Assembly: GCF_025643335.1 (NCBI RefSeq)
Contig: NZ_CP092489.1
Span: 2,428,501-2,492,500, forward strand
Direction: 5' to 3'
Length of the DNA: 64,000 bases
DNA from: Endozoicomonas sp. Mp262
GTDB lineage: Bacteria; Pseudomonadota; Gammaproteobacteria; Pseudomonadales; Endozoicomonadaceae
Every line of letters begins with the position of its first letter. The stretch's first letter is position 1. The notes under the pieces were generated by a model that did not search any database, was not told the DNA's origin, and saw only the letters and a list, made by a program, of their open reading frames with translations. Position numbers and translations under genes: made by a program. Positions 35,201 to 46,600 of this stretch are shown here, in pieces.

Positions 35201-37625
35201 TGTAATGTCTGATAACGAGGGGGCGACCTCCGAGTCTATAGCCACCATCACGGTCACCGGTACCAATGATACACCGGTGGCCAGCGCAGATACCCAAACC
35301 ATCCACGAGAATGAAACCCTGACCCTGGATGTACTGGCGAATGATACGGATGAGGATCACAGCGATACCACCGCCAATTTCAGCCTAGACAGTGTGCAGA
35401 TCGTTGATGGCGATGGTAATCCAGTCAGCGGCCAGGGCACGGTCAGTATCGTTAATAACCAATTACAGTTTGTGCCGGGCAGTGACTTTGACGGCCTGGC
35501 TACGGGTGAAACGGCGACGGTCACCGTACGTTATGTAATGTCCGATAACGAGGGAGCAACGTCAGAATCAACCGCTACCATCACAGTCACCGGAACCAAT
35601 GATGCACCGGTGGCCAGTGCGGATACACAAACCATCCATGAGAATGAAACCCTGACCCTGAATGTACTGGCTAATGACACAGATAAGGATCACAACGATA
35701 GCGCTGCCAACTTCAGCCTGGACAGTGTGCAGATCGTTGATAGTGATGGCAATTCTGTCAGCGGCCAGGGTACGGTCAGTGTCGTCAATAACCAGTTGCA
35801 GTTTGTTCTGGGTAGTGACTTTGACAACCTGGCTAATGGTGAAAGTACGACGGTGAGTGTGCGTTATGTAATGTCTGATAACGAAGGGGTGACCTCAGAG
35901 TCAACAGCCACCATCACAGTAACCGGCAGCAATGATGCGCCCGTTGCTACTGATAGCACGCTTACCTTAGTTGAGGATAACAGTTACGCCTTTTCTATCG
36001 CAGATTTCGGTTTCAGTGATGTTGATGGTGACAGCCTCGACTCTGTCACTATAACGCAGGCACCAACCGCCGGTGAACTTAAACTGAATGGAGTCGTTGT
36101 TAGTGACGGGCAGGTTATTGACTTCAGTGATATCGGATCACTGGTCTTTACACCGGCTGCTGATGCCAGTGGAGATGATTATGCAGACATTCAATTCACT
36201 GTTAATGATGGATTGACTAGCAGTGCTACACAGGTGCTCACCTTTGATGTCAGTGCTGTAGATGACGCCCCCATAGTGGTGGACAGTACTCTGACACTTG
36301 ATGAAGACAGTCCGCACAGTTTTGCAGCAGCGGATTTTGGTTTCACCGATGTGGATGCTGGCGACAGTCTGGCGTCTGTAACAATCATTCGTCTGCCTGA
36401 TGCAGGTAGTCTGACGTTTAATGGCGAGCTAGTCACTGTAAATCAAGTGATTGCTGCGGCGGATTTAGGCAATCTGGTATTTACAGCGGTTGAACATGCC
36501 CACGGCAATGATTATGCCAATTTAGTTTACAAGGTGACCGATAGCAGTGGCCTTGAGAGTGGGCTTGGTAGGCTGGATATTGATGTTAATGCGGTCAATG
36601 ATGCACCGGAAATTGGCAGCTTGGCTTACACACTACAAGAAGATGGCTCTTTATTACTTACTGCTGCCGACCTGTTGGCTACCAGTCATGATGTGGATAA
36701 CCGGAAGCAGGAGCAGGCAGGTAGTGCCCTGACCAGTCGTTCACATAATGATACCGCCAGGGGTTATTCCTTTGTTCAGCTTGATCCGATCAGTCTGGAA
36801 GGCGCAGTGGAGTCCTGGAGTTTCTATTCAAGCAGGGGGGAGGGTAAGCAAGTCACACCATTGCTGATTGAAGAAGTGGGTGGGGAGTATTTTATCCGGG
36901 GAGTTGGTACCACAAGGGTCAATACCGCAGAGGGTATTCAAAGCCATGACTTTGATTTGGTATCTGGTACCAAAGAGGTGGGTAGCGGCAATTTTTATAT
37001 TGGCTGGAAAGATGGCAGTACAACGTCTGGTAATACCGGCGTAGTTGAAGCGGATATGGGCTCAGAACTCACCTCCTCTTCTGTACGCTGGTTTTCAACA
37101 ACAAGTAGCTCCACTATAAGCGCTGATATGAATCTGGGTGGAGGGAGTTTCGGGTATCGGGACTATTCGATCCAGTTTACGATTTCCGCAGTGGAGCCGG
37201 TGGATGAGCTAAGTATTGAGTCAGTTAGTTACAGTGGTAGTGATGGGGTGCTGATAGATAATGGCGACGGGACTTGGCGTTTCACACCAAATGAACACTT
37301 TAACGGTGATGTGGATCTGCAAGTCACTGTCACCGACGGGGCGCTTTCGGATACCGCTGCAGCAACACTGACAGTTACACCAGTAAATGATGCACCAGAA
37401 GTGTCGGACCAGAGCTTCAGCGTTAATGAAAATGTATTGACAGATGGCTCTGTCATAGTTGGGCAGGTAGAGGCTTCAGACGTCGATATAGACCAGGATA
37501 AAAGTTATGCCATTGTGGGTGGCAATGGTGATGGTAAATTTGCCATTGATAGCACCACGGGTGAGATTACGGTAGTCGGTGGGTTGGATTATGAGGCAGT
37601 GGATAGCTATAACCTGACTGTGTAG
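32238..37625 (+). CDS. Adhesin fragment 3 (cadherin-like domains and repeat block 1), ends at amber
   Basis: About 1,795 codons of the adhesin. It opens with a cadherin-like repeat (IDENVLADGSLIPGVVTGSD, FAIDSNTGEISV), a dystroglycan/VCBS-like segment, a less typical region (about 32940-33650), a second cadherin-like repeat, six 111-residue repeats, two further cadherin-like domains (35934-36599), duplicated module A (36600-37388) and a third cadherin-like repeat. This last is cut by TAG at 37623-37625 in YNLTV. The equivalent place in the next cadherin repeat reads YNLTVQVADDG, so the stop most likely arose from CAG. The only upstream start would be a TTG inside the IS4 end. Confidence 0.85.
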   Translation, partial: VFAIDENVLADGSLIPGVVTGSDTDSDQLLAYSIISGNEGSRFAIDSNTGEISVIDSLDYEAQDSYNLIIQATDSGVQPLSDTATITIDINDLNEAPVVTVPGSTSYTEGDGAVTVLGSLILSDPEGTLESATIQLNGSRGQNHLIEDQLAFQDQNGITGSYDAANGVLNLSGTATVAHYQAALRSITYTNLSDVPATDERDLSVIVNDGFIESNTASTTLSVYAVNDGPVITGAGNLIDKTMDTANQEGLAQHIQIVKTGGHAFSVGEKIELTFINSEDSSESYTVAYTINDTASHRIAAGLTNSILNNPGIGNYVSVVSEGGNVISSQYRNVIGFDDPNQPPFNLSTVIKDASDQVISTDTVMMQNTSGVYGENYNGIGSAGTAQIETLIVPAGLQVGQTVKLFINDLEVSHTVALGESVADIRDALLGQFSDFDISRVVTVEVNGLDKISLRALEPGEPFDAYGLITSANDLFNLAVDENTALGTVVGTVGANDRDGDSDTLTYALIEDADGRFAIDSNTGEITVTGSLDHEDIDSHTVIASVTDSHGALSQQQVTIEVGDVNDIPVASADTQTTQEKESLTLDVLANDTDEDHNDNTANFSLDSVQIVDGNGSPVNGQGSVSIVNNQLQFVPGSDFDRLATGETATVTVRYIMSDNEGATSESTATITVTGTNDEPVAHVDTETTQENDSLILDVLANDTDVDHNDNAANFSLDSVQIVDVDGNPVSGQGTVSVVNNQLQFVPGSDFDSLANGETVTVTVRYVMSDDERATSASTATLIVTGTNDDPIARADTETTQENDSLTLDVLANDTDADHNDNSTNFSLDSVQIVDGDGNPVSSQGTASIVNNQLQFVPGSDFDSLATGESATVIVRYIMSDNEGATSESTATITVTGTNDAPVASADTQTIHENETLTLDVLANDTDEDHSDTTANFSLDSVQIVDGDGNPVSGQGTVSIVNNQLQFVPGSDFDSLAKGETATVTVRYVMSDNEGATSESIATITVTGTNDTPVASADTQTIHENETLTLDVLANDTDEDHSDTTANFSLDSVQIVDGDGNPVSGQGTVSIVNNQLQFVPGSDFDGLATGETATVTVRYVMSDNEGATSESTATITVTGTNDAPVASADTQTIHENETLTLNVLANDTDKDHNDSAANFSLDSVQIVDSDGNSVSGQGTVSVVNNQLQFVLGSDFDNLANGESTTVSVRYVMSDNEGVTSESTATITVTGSNDAPVATDSTLTLVEDNSYAFSIADFGFSDVDGDSLDSVTITQAPTAGELKLNGVVVSDGQVIDFSDIGSLVFTPAADASGDDYADIQFTVNDGLTSSATQVLTFDVSAVDDAPIVVDSTLTLDEDSPHSFAAADFGFTDVDAGDSLASVTIIRLPDAGSLTFNGELVTVNQVIAAADLGNLVFTAVEHAHGNDYANLVYKVTDSSGLESGLGRLDIDVNAVNDAPEIGSLAYTLQEDGSLLLTAADLLATSHDVDNRKQEQAGSALTSRSHNDTARGYSFVQLDPISLEGAVESWSFYSSRGEGKQVTPLLIEEVGGEYFIRGVGTTRVNTAEGIQSHDFDLVSGTKEVGSGNFYIGWKDGSTTSGNTGVVEADMGSELTSSSVRWFSTTSSSTISADMNLGGGSFGYRDYSIQFTISAVEPVDELSIESVSYSGSDGVLIDNGDGTWRFTPNEHFNGDVDLQVTVTDGALSDTAAATLTVTPVNDAPEVSDQSFSVNENVLTDGSVIVGQVEASDVDIDQDKSYAIVGGNGDGKFAIDSTTGEITVVGGLDYEAVDSYNLTV
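33936..35933 (+). repeat. Adhesin repeat block 1: six 333-bp units
   Basis: Six tandem units start at 33936, 34269, 34602, 34935, 35268 and 35601, each exactly 333 bp (111 residues). The unit begins at the Asp of NDAPVASADTQ, contains LTLDVLANDTD, VQIVDGDGNPVSGQGTVSIV, NNQLQFVPGSDFDSLA and VRYVMSDNEGATSEST, and ends TVTGTN. This is a VCBS/cadherin-like (tandem-95-type) surface repeat; Asp-rich loops suggest calcium binding. Confidence 0.92.
36600..37388 (+). repeat. Duplicated adhesin module, copy A
   Basis: A 789-bp (263-residue) module running from the NDAPEIG linker to the next NDAPEV. Internal landmarks are YTLQEDGSLLLTAADLLATS, YSFVQLDPISLEGAVESWSF, GNFYIGWKDGST, NLGGGSFGYRDYSIQFTIS and NEHFNGDVDLQ. 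It recurs at 44718-45503 with most residues identical. No function is assigned to it. Confidence 0.88.
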
Positions 37626-40600
37626 GTCACCGATAATGGCAATCCGGCGCTAAGCGATACGGCAACCATCACTATTGGGATTAATGACCTGAATGATGCT
37701 CCAGTGGCCACTGCTGATACCGAAACAGGCCATGAGAACCAGATACTAACCCTTGACGTTCTGGCTAACGATACCGATGAGGATCATAACGATAACACGG
37801 CTAATTTAAGCCTGGATAATGTGCAGATTGTTGATGGCGATGGAAATCCGGTCAGTGGACAAGGCACGGTCAGTATCGTCAATAACCAATTACAGTTTGT
37901 GCCGGGTAGTGATTTTGACAGTCTGTCTACGGGCGAAAGTACGACGGTGACTGTGCGTTATGTGGTGTCTGATAATGAGGGAGCGACCTCCGAGTCCACA
38001 GCCTCTATTACACTCACCGGCACCAATGATGATCCGGTAGCCCATGCGGATACGCAAACCATTCAAGAAAATGAAACCCTCACCCTGGATGTGCTGGCTA
38101 ATGACACGGACGTAGATCATAACGATAGTTCTGCCAACTTTAGTCTGGACAGTGTGCAGATTGTTGATGGTGATGGAAACCCAGTCAGCGGCCAGGGCAC
38201 GGTCAGTATCGTTAATAACCAATTACAGTTTGTGCCAGGTAATGATTTTGACAGCTTGGTCAATGGTGAAACGGCAACTGTTACTGTACGTTATGTAATG
38301 TCCGATAACGATGGAGCCACATCAGAGTCTACGGCCACTCTCACGGTAACTGGTAGCAACGATGCCCCATTAGTCGCGAACCAAAGCTTTAATGTAAATG
38401 AAAATGTGGATACGGATGGTTCGTTCGTTGTGGGTACAGTCGCAGCCAGTGATGTGGATGCTGGTCAGAGCAAAGCCTATACCATTACCGCAGGTAATGA
38501 TGATAGTAAGTTCGCGATTGATAGCACCACGGGTGAAATCACAGTGGTGGGTGGACTCGATCATGAGGTTGCGGATAGTTATAACCTGACCGTACAGGTC
38601 GCTGATGATGGCAGTCCTTCGTTAAGCGATACGGCCACCATCACCATTGGTGTTAATGACCTGAACGAAGCACCGGTAGATATTGCTTTGGCAGCGGATG
38701 CGGGAGTAAAGCCTGCAACACCTGAAGTTCAGGCGAGCTGGGAGTTTGATAATAATTACAACAGTGAAAGCGGTGAAAACAGTTTTTCTGGATCTTCTCC
38801 AGCATTCATAGCAGGACCCAATAGTCGTTTTAGCAATGCAATCACTTTTGATGGTTCTGCCAGTGATTTTAAAGTGCCTCTGGATGTGTCTGAAACAGCT
38901 TATACCGTTTCGTTCTGGTTTAAAGCAGATAATGCTGGTGGGTTGTTGCAAATCCAGAGTAGTGCCCATACTTCTCATGACCGCAATATTTTCCTGAATG
39001 CTAATGGCACAATCTCTTCGCGGCTCTGGAGTGAGGAAACGGTTACCAGTACACCAGGAGAAGACTATAACGATGGTCAGTGGCACCATGTGGCCCATAC
39101 CTTTGGTGGTTCTGTGGGTGGGCAGGTGCTGTATGTGGATGGTAGCGAGGTGGCCAGTGGTTCTAAAGTATCTTCTAATTTCACAAGTCAGAGCCACTTA
39201 AGGCTTGGCTATTCAACATCTGGTAATACTTATTTAGACGGTGCTATTGCTGGCCTACAAGTCTTTGATGAAGCTGTTACAGGTAGCCAGATTCCAGATT
39301 TGATGGCTGGTGTTGCAGGTGCAGATGCCATTATTAATGAAAGCAGCACAACGGCAGTGTCAATTGGTGCTCTGACAGTATCAGATCAGGATAATACCGC
39401 TGAGGCCTTTGGCCAGCATACTTATACAGTTTCTGATAGTCGTTTTGAAGTAGCGGCAGGAGAGTTAAGGCTAAAAGCAGGACAGGCACTTGATTATGAA
39501 ACAGAGCCAACAATATCTGTCAATGTTACAGCTACAGATGAAAATGGTAGTGGCTTTTCTTTCAGTAAAAATTTTACCATTCAAGTGCGGGATAATAATG
39601 ATGTACCGATCGCCAGTGCAGATACCCAAACCATCCACGAGAATGAAACCCTGACCCTGGATGTACTGGCGAATGACACGGATGAGGATCACAGCGATAC
39701 CACCGCTAACTTCAGTCTAGACAGTGTGCAGATCGTTGATGGCGATGGTAATCCAGTCAGCGGCCAGGGCACGGTCAGTATCGTTAATAACCAATTACAG
39801 TTTGTGCCGGGCAGTGACTTTGACAGCCTGGCCACGGGTGAAACAGCGACGGTTACCGTACGTTATGTAATGTCCGATAATGAGGGAGCAACGTCAGAAT
39901 CAACGGCTACCATCACGGTCACCGGCACCAATGATGCACCGGTGGCCAGCGCAGATATCCAAACCATCCACGAGAATGAAACCTTGACCCTGGATGTACT
40001 GGCCAATGACATGGATGAGGATCATAACGACAGTACAGCCAATTTCAGCCTGGACAGTGTGCAGATTGTTGATGGGGATGGTAATCCAGTCAACGGCCAG
40101 GGCACGGTCAGTATCATCAATAACCAATTGCAGTTTGTGCCGGGCAGTGACTTTGACAGCCTGGCCACCGGTGAAACGGAAACGGTCACGGTGCGTTATA
40201 TAATGTCTGATGACGAGGGGGCGACGTCAGAATCCACAGCCACCCTCACCGCTACCGGTACCAATGATGCACCGGTCGCTAGTGTGGATACCCAAACCAT
40301 CCATGAGAATGAAACCCTGACCCTGGATGTACTGGCTAATGATACGGATGGAGATCACAACGATAACACCGCCAACTTCAGCCTGGACAGTGTGCAGATC
40401 GTTGATGGCGATGGCAATCCGGTCAGTGGCCAGGGCACGGTGAGTATCGTCAATAACCAGTTACAGTTTGTGCCGGGCAGCGACTTTGACAGCCTGGCCA
40501 CGGGTGAAACGGCGACGGTTACGGTGCGTTATATAATGTCTGATGACGAGGGGGCGACGTCAGAATCCACAGCCACCTTCACCGTCACCGGCACCAATGA

Positions 40601-43600
40601 TGATCCAATCGCCCGTGCGGATACGGAAGCCACTCAAGAGAATGAAACCCTCACCCTGGATGTACTGGCGAATGACACGGATGAGGATCACAGCGATACC
40701 ACCGCCAACTTCAGCCTAGACAGTGTGCAGATTGTTGATGGCGATGGCAATCCGGTCAGTGGCCAGGGCGCGGTGAGTATCGTTAATAACCAATTGCAGT
40801 TTGTGCCGGGCAGTGACTTTGACAGTCTGGCCACCGGTGAAACGGCGACGGTCATCGTACGTTATGTAATGTCCGATAACGAGGGATCCACCTCCGAGTC
40901 CACGGCCACCATCACTGTGACCGGCACCAATGATGCCCCGGTAGCCAGTGCAGATACCCAAACCATCCACGAGAATGAAACCCTGACCCTGAATGTACTG
41001 GCTAATGACACAGATAAGGATCACAACGATAGCGCTGCCAACTTCAGCCTGGACAGTGTGCAGATCGTTGATAGTGATGGCAATTCTGTCAGCGGCCAGG
41101 GTACGGTCAGTGTCGTCAATAACCAATTGCAGTTTGTGCCGGGCAGTGACTTTGACAGTCTGGCCACCGGTGAAACGGCGACGGTCATCGTACGTTATGT
41201 AATGTCCGATAACGAGGGAGCCACCTCCGAGTCCACGGCCACCATCACTGTGACCGGCACCAATGATGCCCCGGTAGCCAGTGCAGATACCCAAACCATC
41301 CACGAGAATGAAACCCTGACCCTGGATGTACTGGCGAATGACACGGATGAGGATCACAGCGATACCACCGCTAACTTCAGCCTAGACAGTGTGCAGATCG
41401 TTGATGGCGATGGTAATCCAGTCAGCGGCCAGGGTACGGTCAGTGTCGTCAATAACCAATTGCAGTTTGTGCCGGGCAGTGACTTTGACAGCCTGGCCAC
41501 CGGTGAAACGGCGACGGTCATCGTACGTTATGTAATGTCCGATAACGAGGGAGCCACCTCCGAGTCCACGGCCACCATCACTGTGACCGGCACCAATGAT
41601 GCCCCGGTAGCCAGTGCAGATACCCAAACCATCCACGAGAATGAAACCCTGACCCTGGATGTACTGGCGAATGACACGGATGAGGATCACAGCGATACCA
41701 CCGCTAACTTCAGCCTAGACAGTGTGCAGATCGTTGATGGCGATGGTAATCCAGTCAGCGGCCAGGGTACGGTCAGCATTGTCAATAACCAGTTACAGTT
41801 TGTGCCGGGTAGTGACTTTGACAGTCTGGCCACGGGTGAAACGGCGACGGTCACCGTACGTTATGTAATGTCCGATAATGAGGGAGCAACGTCAGAATCA
41901 ACCGCTACCATCACAGTCACCGGCACCAATGATGCACCGGTGGCCAGTGCGGATACCCAAACCATCCATGAGAATGAAACCCTCACCCTGGATGTGCTGG
42001 CTAATGACACGGATGCGGATCATAACGATAACACCGCCAACTTTAGCCTGGATAGTGTGCAGATCGTTGATGGGGATGGGAATCCGGTCAGTGGTCAGGG
42101 TACGGTCAGCATCGTCAATAACCAATTACAGTTTGTACCGGGCAGTGACTTTGACAGCCTGGCTACGGGTGAAACGGCGACGGTCATCGTACGTTATGTA
42201 ATGTCCGATAATGAGGGAGCAACGTCAGAATCAACGGCTACCATCACAGTCACCGGCACCAATGATGCACCGGTCGCCAGGGCAGATACCCAAACCATCC
42301 ATGAGAATGAAACCCTGACTCTGGATGTACTGGAAAATGATACGGATGAGGATCATAACGATAACACCGCCAACTTTAGCCTGGATAGTGTGCAGATCGT
42401 TGATGGGGATGGGAATCCGGTCAGTGGTCAGGGTACGGTCAGCATCGTCAATAATCAGTTACAGTTTGTGCCGGGCAGTGACTTTGACAGCCTGGCCACG
42501 GGTGAAACAGCGACGGTTACCGTACGTTATGTAATGTCCGATAATGAGGGAGCAACGTCAGAATCAACGGCTACCATCACGGTCACCGGCACCAATGATG
42601 CACCGGTGGCCAGTGCGGATACCCAAACCATCCACGAGAATGAAACCCTGACCCTGGATGTACTGGCGAATGACACGGATGAGGATCATAACGATAACAC
42701 CGCCAACTTCAGCCTGGAGAGTGTGCAGATCGTTGATGGCGATGGCAATCCGGTCAGTGGCCAGGGCACGGTGAGTATCGTCAATAACCAGTTACAGTTT
42801 GTGCCGGGCAGTGACTTTGACAGCCTGGCCACCGGTGAAACGGTGATGGTCACCGTACGTTATGCAATGTCCGATAACGAGGGAGCCACCTCAGAGTCTA
42901 CGGCCACCATTACGGTGACTGGTACCAATGATGCACCGATGGCCAGCAATAACTCGTTTACTCTAGAGGAAGATAATAGTTATACCTTCTCTGTCACTGA
43001 TTTTGGGTTTAGTGATGTGGATGGCGATAGTCTCCATTCTGTCACTATTAGTCAGATTCCTGCTACTGGTGAACTCAAGCTGAATGGGCTAGTGGTGAGT
43101 GATGGGCAGGAGGTTGCGGCTGCTGATATTAGCTCTCTGGTATTTACACCAGTGGTCAACGCCCATGGTGATGATTATGCCGATATACAGTTTACAGTCA
43201 GTGACGGAACGATCAATAGTGCAATACAGACGCTGACATTTGATGTGTCCTCAGTCAATGACGGTCCCATAGCACTGGCAGATGGCAACATAACAAATCC
43301 GACCATCCCGATCCTGACATCCAATACTGATCAGGGTTTTGTAGTTAGTGCCAGTGGAGAAGTTAATAATTATTATGAGGCTTATAAAGCATTTGATGGA
43401 GTTGATGCCAGCAGTGCAAATAATACGAACTCCTGGGCTGTTGCAGGGAACTCTGGCTGGTTACAGGTGTATACCGGTGAACCCATTACGATTTGGCGCT
43501 ATGACCTAAAGGCCATCGGTCGTGACCAGGGGCGTGAGCCTAGAGATTGGCAGTTACTAGGCAGTAATGATGGTGTGAACTTTGAAGTTATTGATAGCCA

Positions 43601-46600
43601 CAACAGTGTTACTGACTGGTCACTGCGAGAGGTCAAGGACTTCGAGCTGGATGAGCCCGCCACCTTCCGTTATTTCAAGCTTGATATCAGCTCTAATAAT
43701 GGAGATGGCTATACCGGTATTGATGGTTTTCAGTTGTTTCAGGTGGCAACGGCGGATGAGGGCGATAGCCTGGCGTTGGATGTACTTGCCAATGATATAG
43801 ATGTTGATATCGATGATGGCCCAGCAAACTTCTCACTGGATAGCGCAGAAATTGTGGATGCTGATGGCAACGCCGTAACAGGTCAGGGTACGGTTAGCAT
43901 CGTTAACAATCAGCTCCAGTTCGATTCTGGCAGTGATTTTGATTACCTTGGTGCTGGTGATAATGCGACTGTCCAGATCCGCTATACAATGAGTGATAAT
44001 GAAGGTGCATCGTCGTCTGTTGAAACAACGATTGCTGTTAATGGTACGAATGATGTGCCGGTGGCCAGCGTTGATGTGGCTACTAGTCATGAGAATCAGA
44101 ATCTGACCGTGAATGTGCTGGCCAACGACACCGATATGGATCATAACGATAGCTCTGCCAATTTTAGTCTGGACAGTGTGCAGATCGTTGATGGCGATGG
44201 CAATCCTGTCAGCGGCCAGGGTACGGTCAGTGTCGTCAATAACCAGTTGCAGTTTGTGCCGGGCAGTGACTTTGACAGCCTGGACACGGGTGAATCGGCG
44301 ACGGTCATCGTACGTTATGTAATGTCCGATAACGAGGGGGCGACCTCCGAGTCTACGGCCACCATCACGGTCACCGGCACCAATGATACACCGGTGGCCA
44401 GCGCAGATACCCAAACCATCCACGAGAATGAAACCCTGACCCTGGATGTACTAGCCAATGATACTGATTTAGATCATAACGACGGTTCGGCTAATTTCAC
44501 TCTGGACAGTGTGCAGGTTGTCGACGGCGATGGTAATCCGGCAACAGGTCAAGGCTCGGTGAGAATCGTCAACAACCAGCTGCAGTTTGTGCCGGGCAGT
44601 GATTTTGACAGTCTGGGCACGGGTGAAACGGCAACCGTCACTGTACGTTATGTCATGTCGGACAACGAAGGGGCAACATCAGAATCCACGGTCACCCTCA
44701 CTGTGACCGGCACCAATGATGCGCCAGAAATAGGTACCATGGCTTACACACTGGAAGAAGATGGTTCTCTATTGCTTACTGCAGCCGACCTGCTGGCTAC
44801 CAGTCATGATGTGGATAACCTGGAGCAAGAGCAGGTAGGTAGTGCCCTGATCAGTCGTGCAAATACTGATTCTGCTAGCGGTTACTCCTTTGTCCAGCTT
44901 GATCCGATCAGTATGGAAGGCATAGTGGAGTCCTGGAGTTTCTATTCAAGTAGTGGGGCTGGTAAGCAAGTCACACCATTGCTGATTGAAGAAGTGGGTG
45001 GGGAATATTTTATCCGGGGAATTGGTGCTACAAGAGTCAATACTGCAGAGGGTATTCAAAGCCATGACTTTGATTTGGTATCTGGTACCACAGAGGTGGG
45101 TAGTGGCAATTTTTATATTGGTTGGAAAGATGGTAGTACAACGTCCAATAATTCCGGTGTAATTGAAGGGGATATAGCTTCAGGAACCACTTCCTCTTTT
45201 GTACGCTGGTTTTCAACAAATGGATCCACTATAAGCTCTGATATGAATCTGGGTGGAGGGAGTTTCGGGTATCGGGACTATTCGATCCAGTTTACGATTT
45301 CCTCAGTGGAGCCGGTGGATGAGCTAAGTATTGAGTCAGTTAGTTACAGTGGCAGCGATGGGATGCTGATAGATAATGGCGACGGGACTTGGCGTTTTAC
45401 ACCAAATGAACACTTTAACGGTGATGTGGATCTGCAAATCACTGTTACCGATGGGAGTCTTTCGAATACCGCTGCAGCAACGCTGAGCGTTACGCCAGTT
45501 AATGATGCCCCAGATGTTTCCGGTCCAGTTAATGTGACGACACCGGAAGCAGTGAGCACGGTGGTGGTGACAGAGGCATTACTGCTTTCCAATACCGGTG
45601 ATGTGGATGGCGATACACTCAGTGTTCAGGATGTGAGTATTAATGGCATTACGGCTCATCGGCATGACTTTCAGAGCAGCCTGGCGGCAGGCAGTGGCGG
45701 AGGAGTCACTATCAACGGGGATACGCTGACGCTAGCAGGGGGGGCGGCAGGTGTAGAAAATGTGGTACTGATTGATACTACTGGTGGAGGAACCAAAGGC
45801 AGTGATTTACATCTGGATTTCACTGTAACGCCAACCAGTCAACAAGGTACTCGCAATAACTTTATTGTCTTTGACTATGTGGATGCCAATAATTATAAGG
45901 CTATAGGGAGTTTCGATGGTGATGAGACGTCAAGGTGGGTTATTGATCAATATATCAATGGCTCTGCTACATCATTGGCTTCATATGATAGTACGGATAA
46001 TTCCAGCCTTGATACAAGTCGCCACTATGAAATAGATATTACCAATAACCGGATCAGTTTGACTGTGGATGGTGTTGAGAAAGTTGCGCATCAGTTCAGC
46101 GAAAATGTTAGTGATGGTGATTTAGGTGTAATGAACACGGGAACTGCCGTCACTGAATACACACTTAATGGGGCAGACTGGGATATTTACCCAGATAATG
46201 AACATGCGGTTTATGACAACAATGATGGTACCTGGACTATTCGTACCGGGGATGATCTCAGTGGCGATCTGACGCTGAATTATAATGTCAGCGATGGTAT
46301 TGAATTGACTGCAGCGACAGCAGTGGTTCCTATTACACGGCCAGAGCATACCATTGATCTTTCTTCTGACAGTAATATTACTAATGATGTTCTACCTCAG
46401 GAAACAACTGCCAGTGGAGATAGCCTTACGGTGACGTCTGTTGAGGGGCAGGCTGTATCAATATCAGGAAACACCACTATAACCGGTGAATATGGTTCTC
46501 TGATTATGGCTGCAGACGGGAGCTGGACTTATACACCTGATGCGGCATTCAATAATATTGATCTTGATAGTAACCTGATGGCTCGCTGGACCTTTGATGA

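Noticed and set aside
39600-42929. Regularly spaced repeats considered as a CRISPR array
   Set aside because: The whole 333-bp unit is repeated and translated in frame; there are no unique spacers and no cas genes.
33894-44423. Many long antisense and alternate-frame ORFs across the adhesin repeat blocks
   Set aside because: They recur at the 333-bp period and arise from the repeat's codon composition; they have no starts with ribosome sites and no family features.
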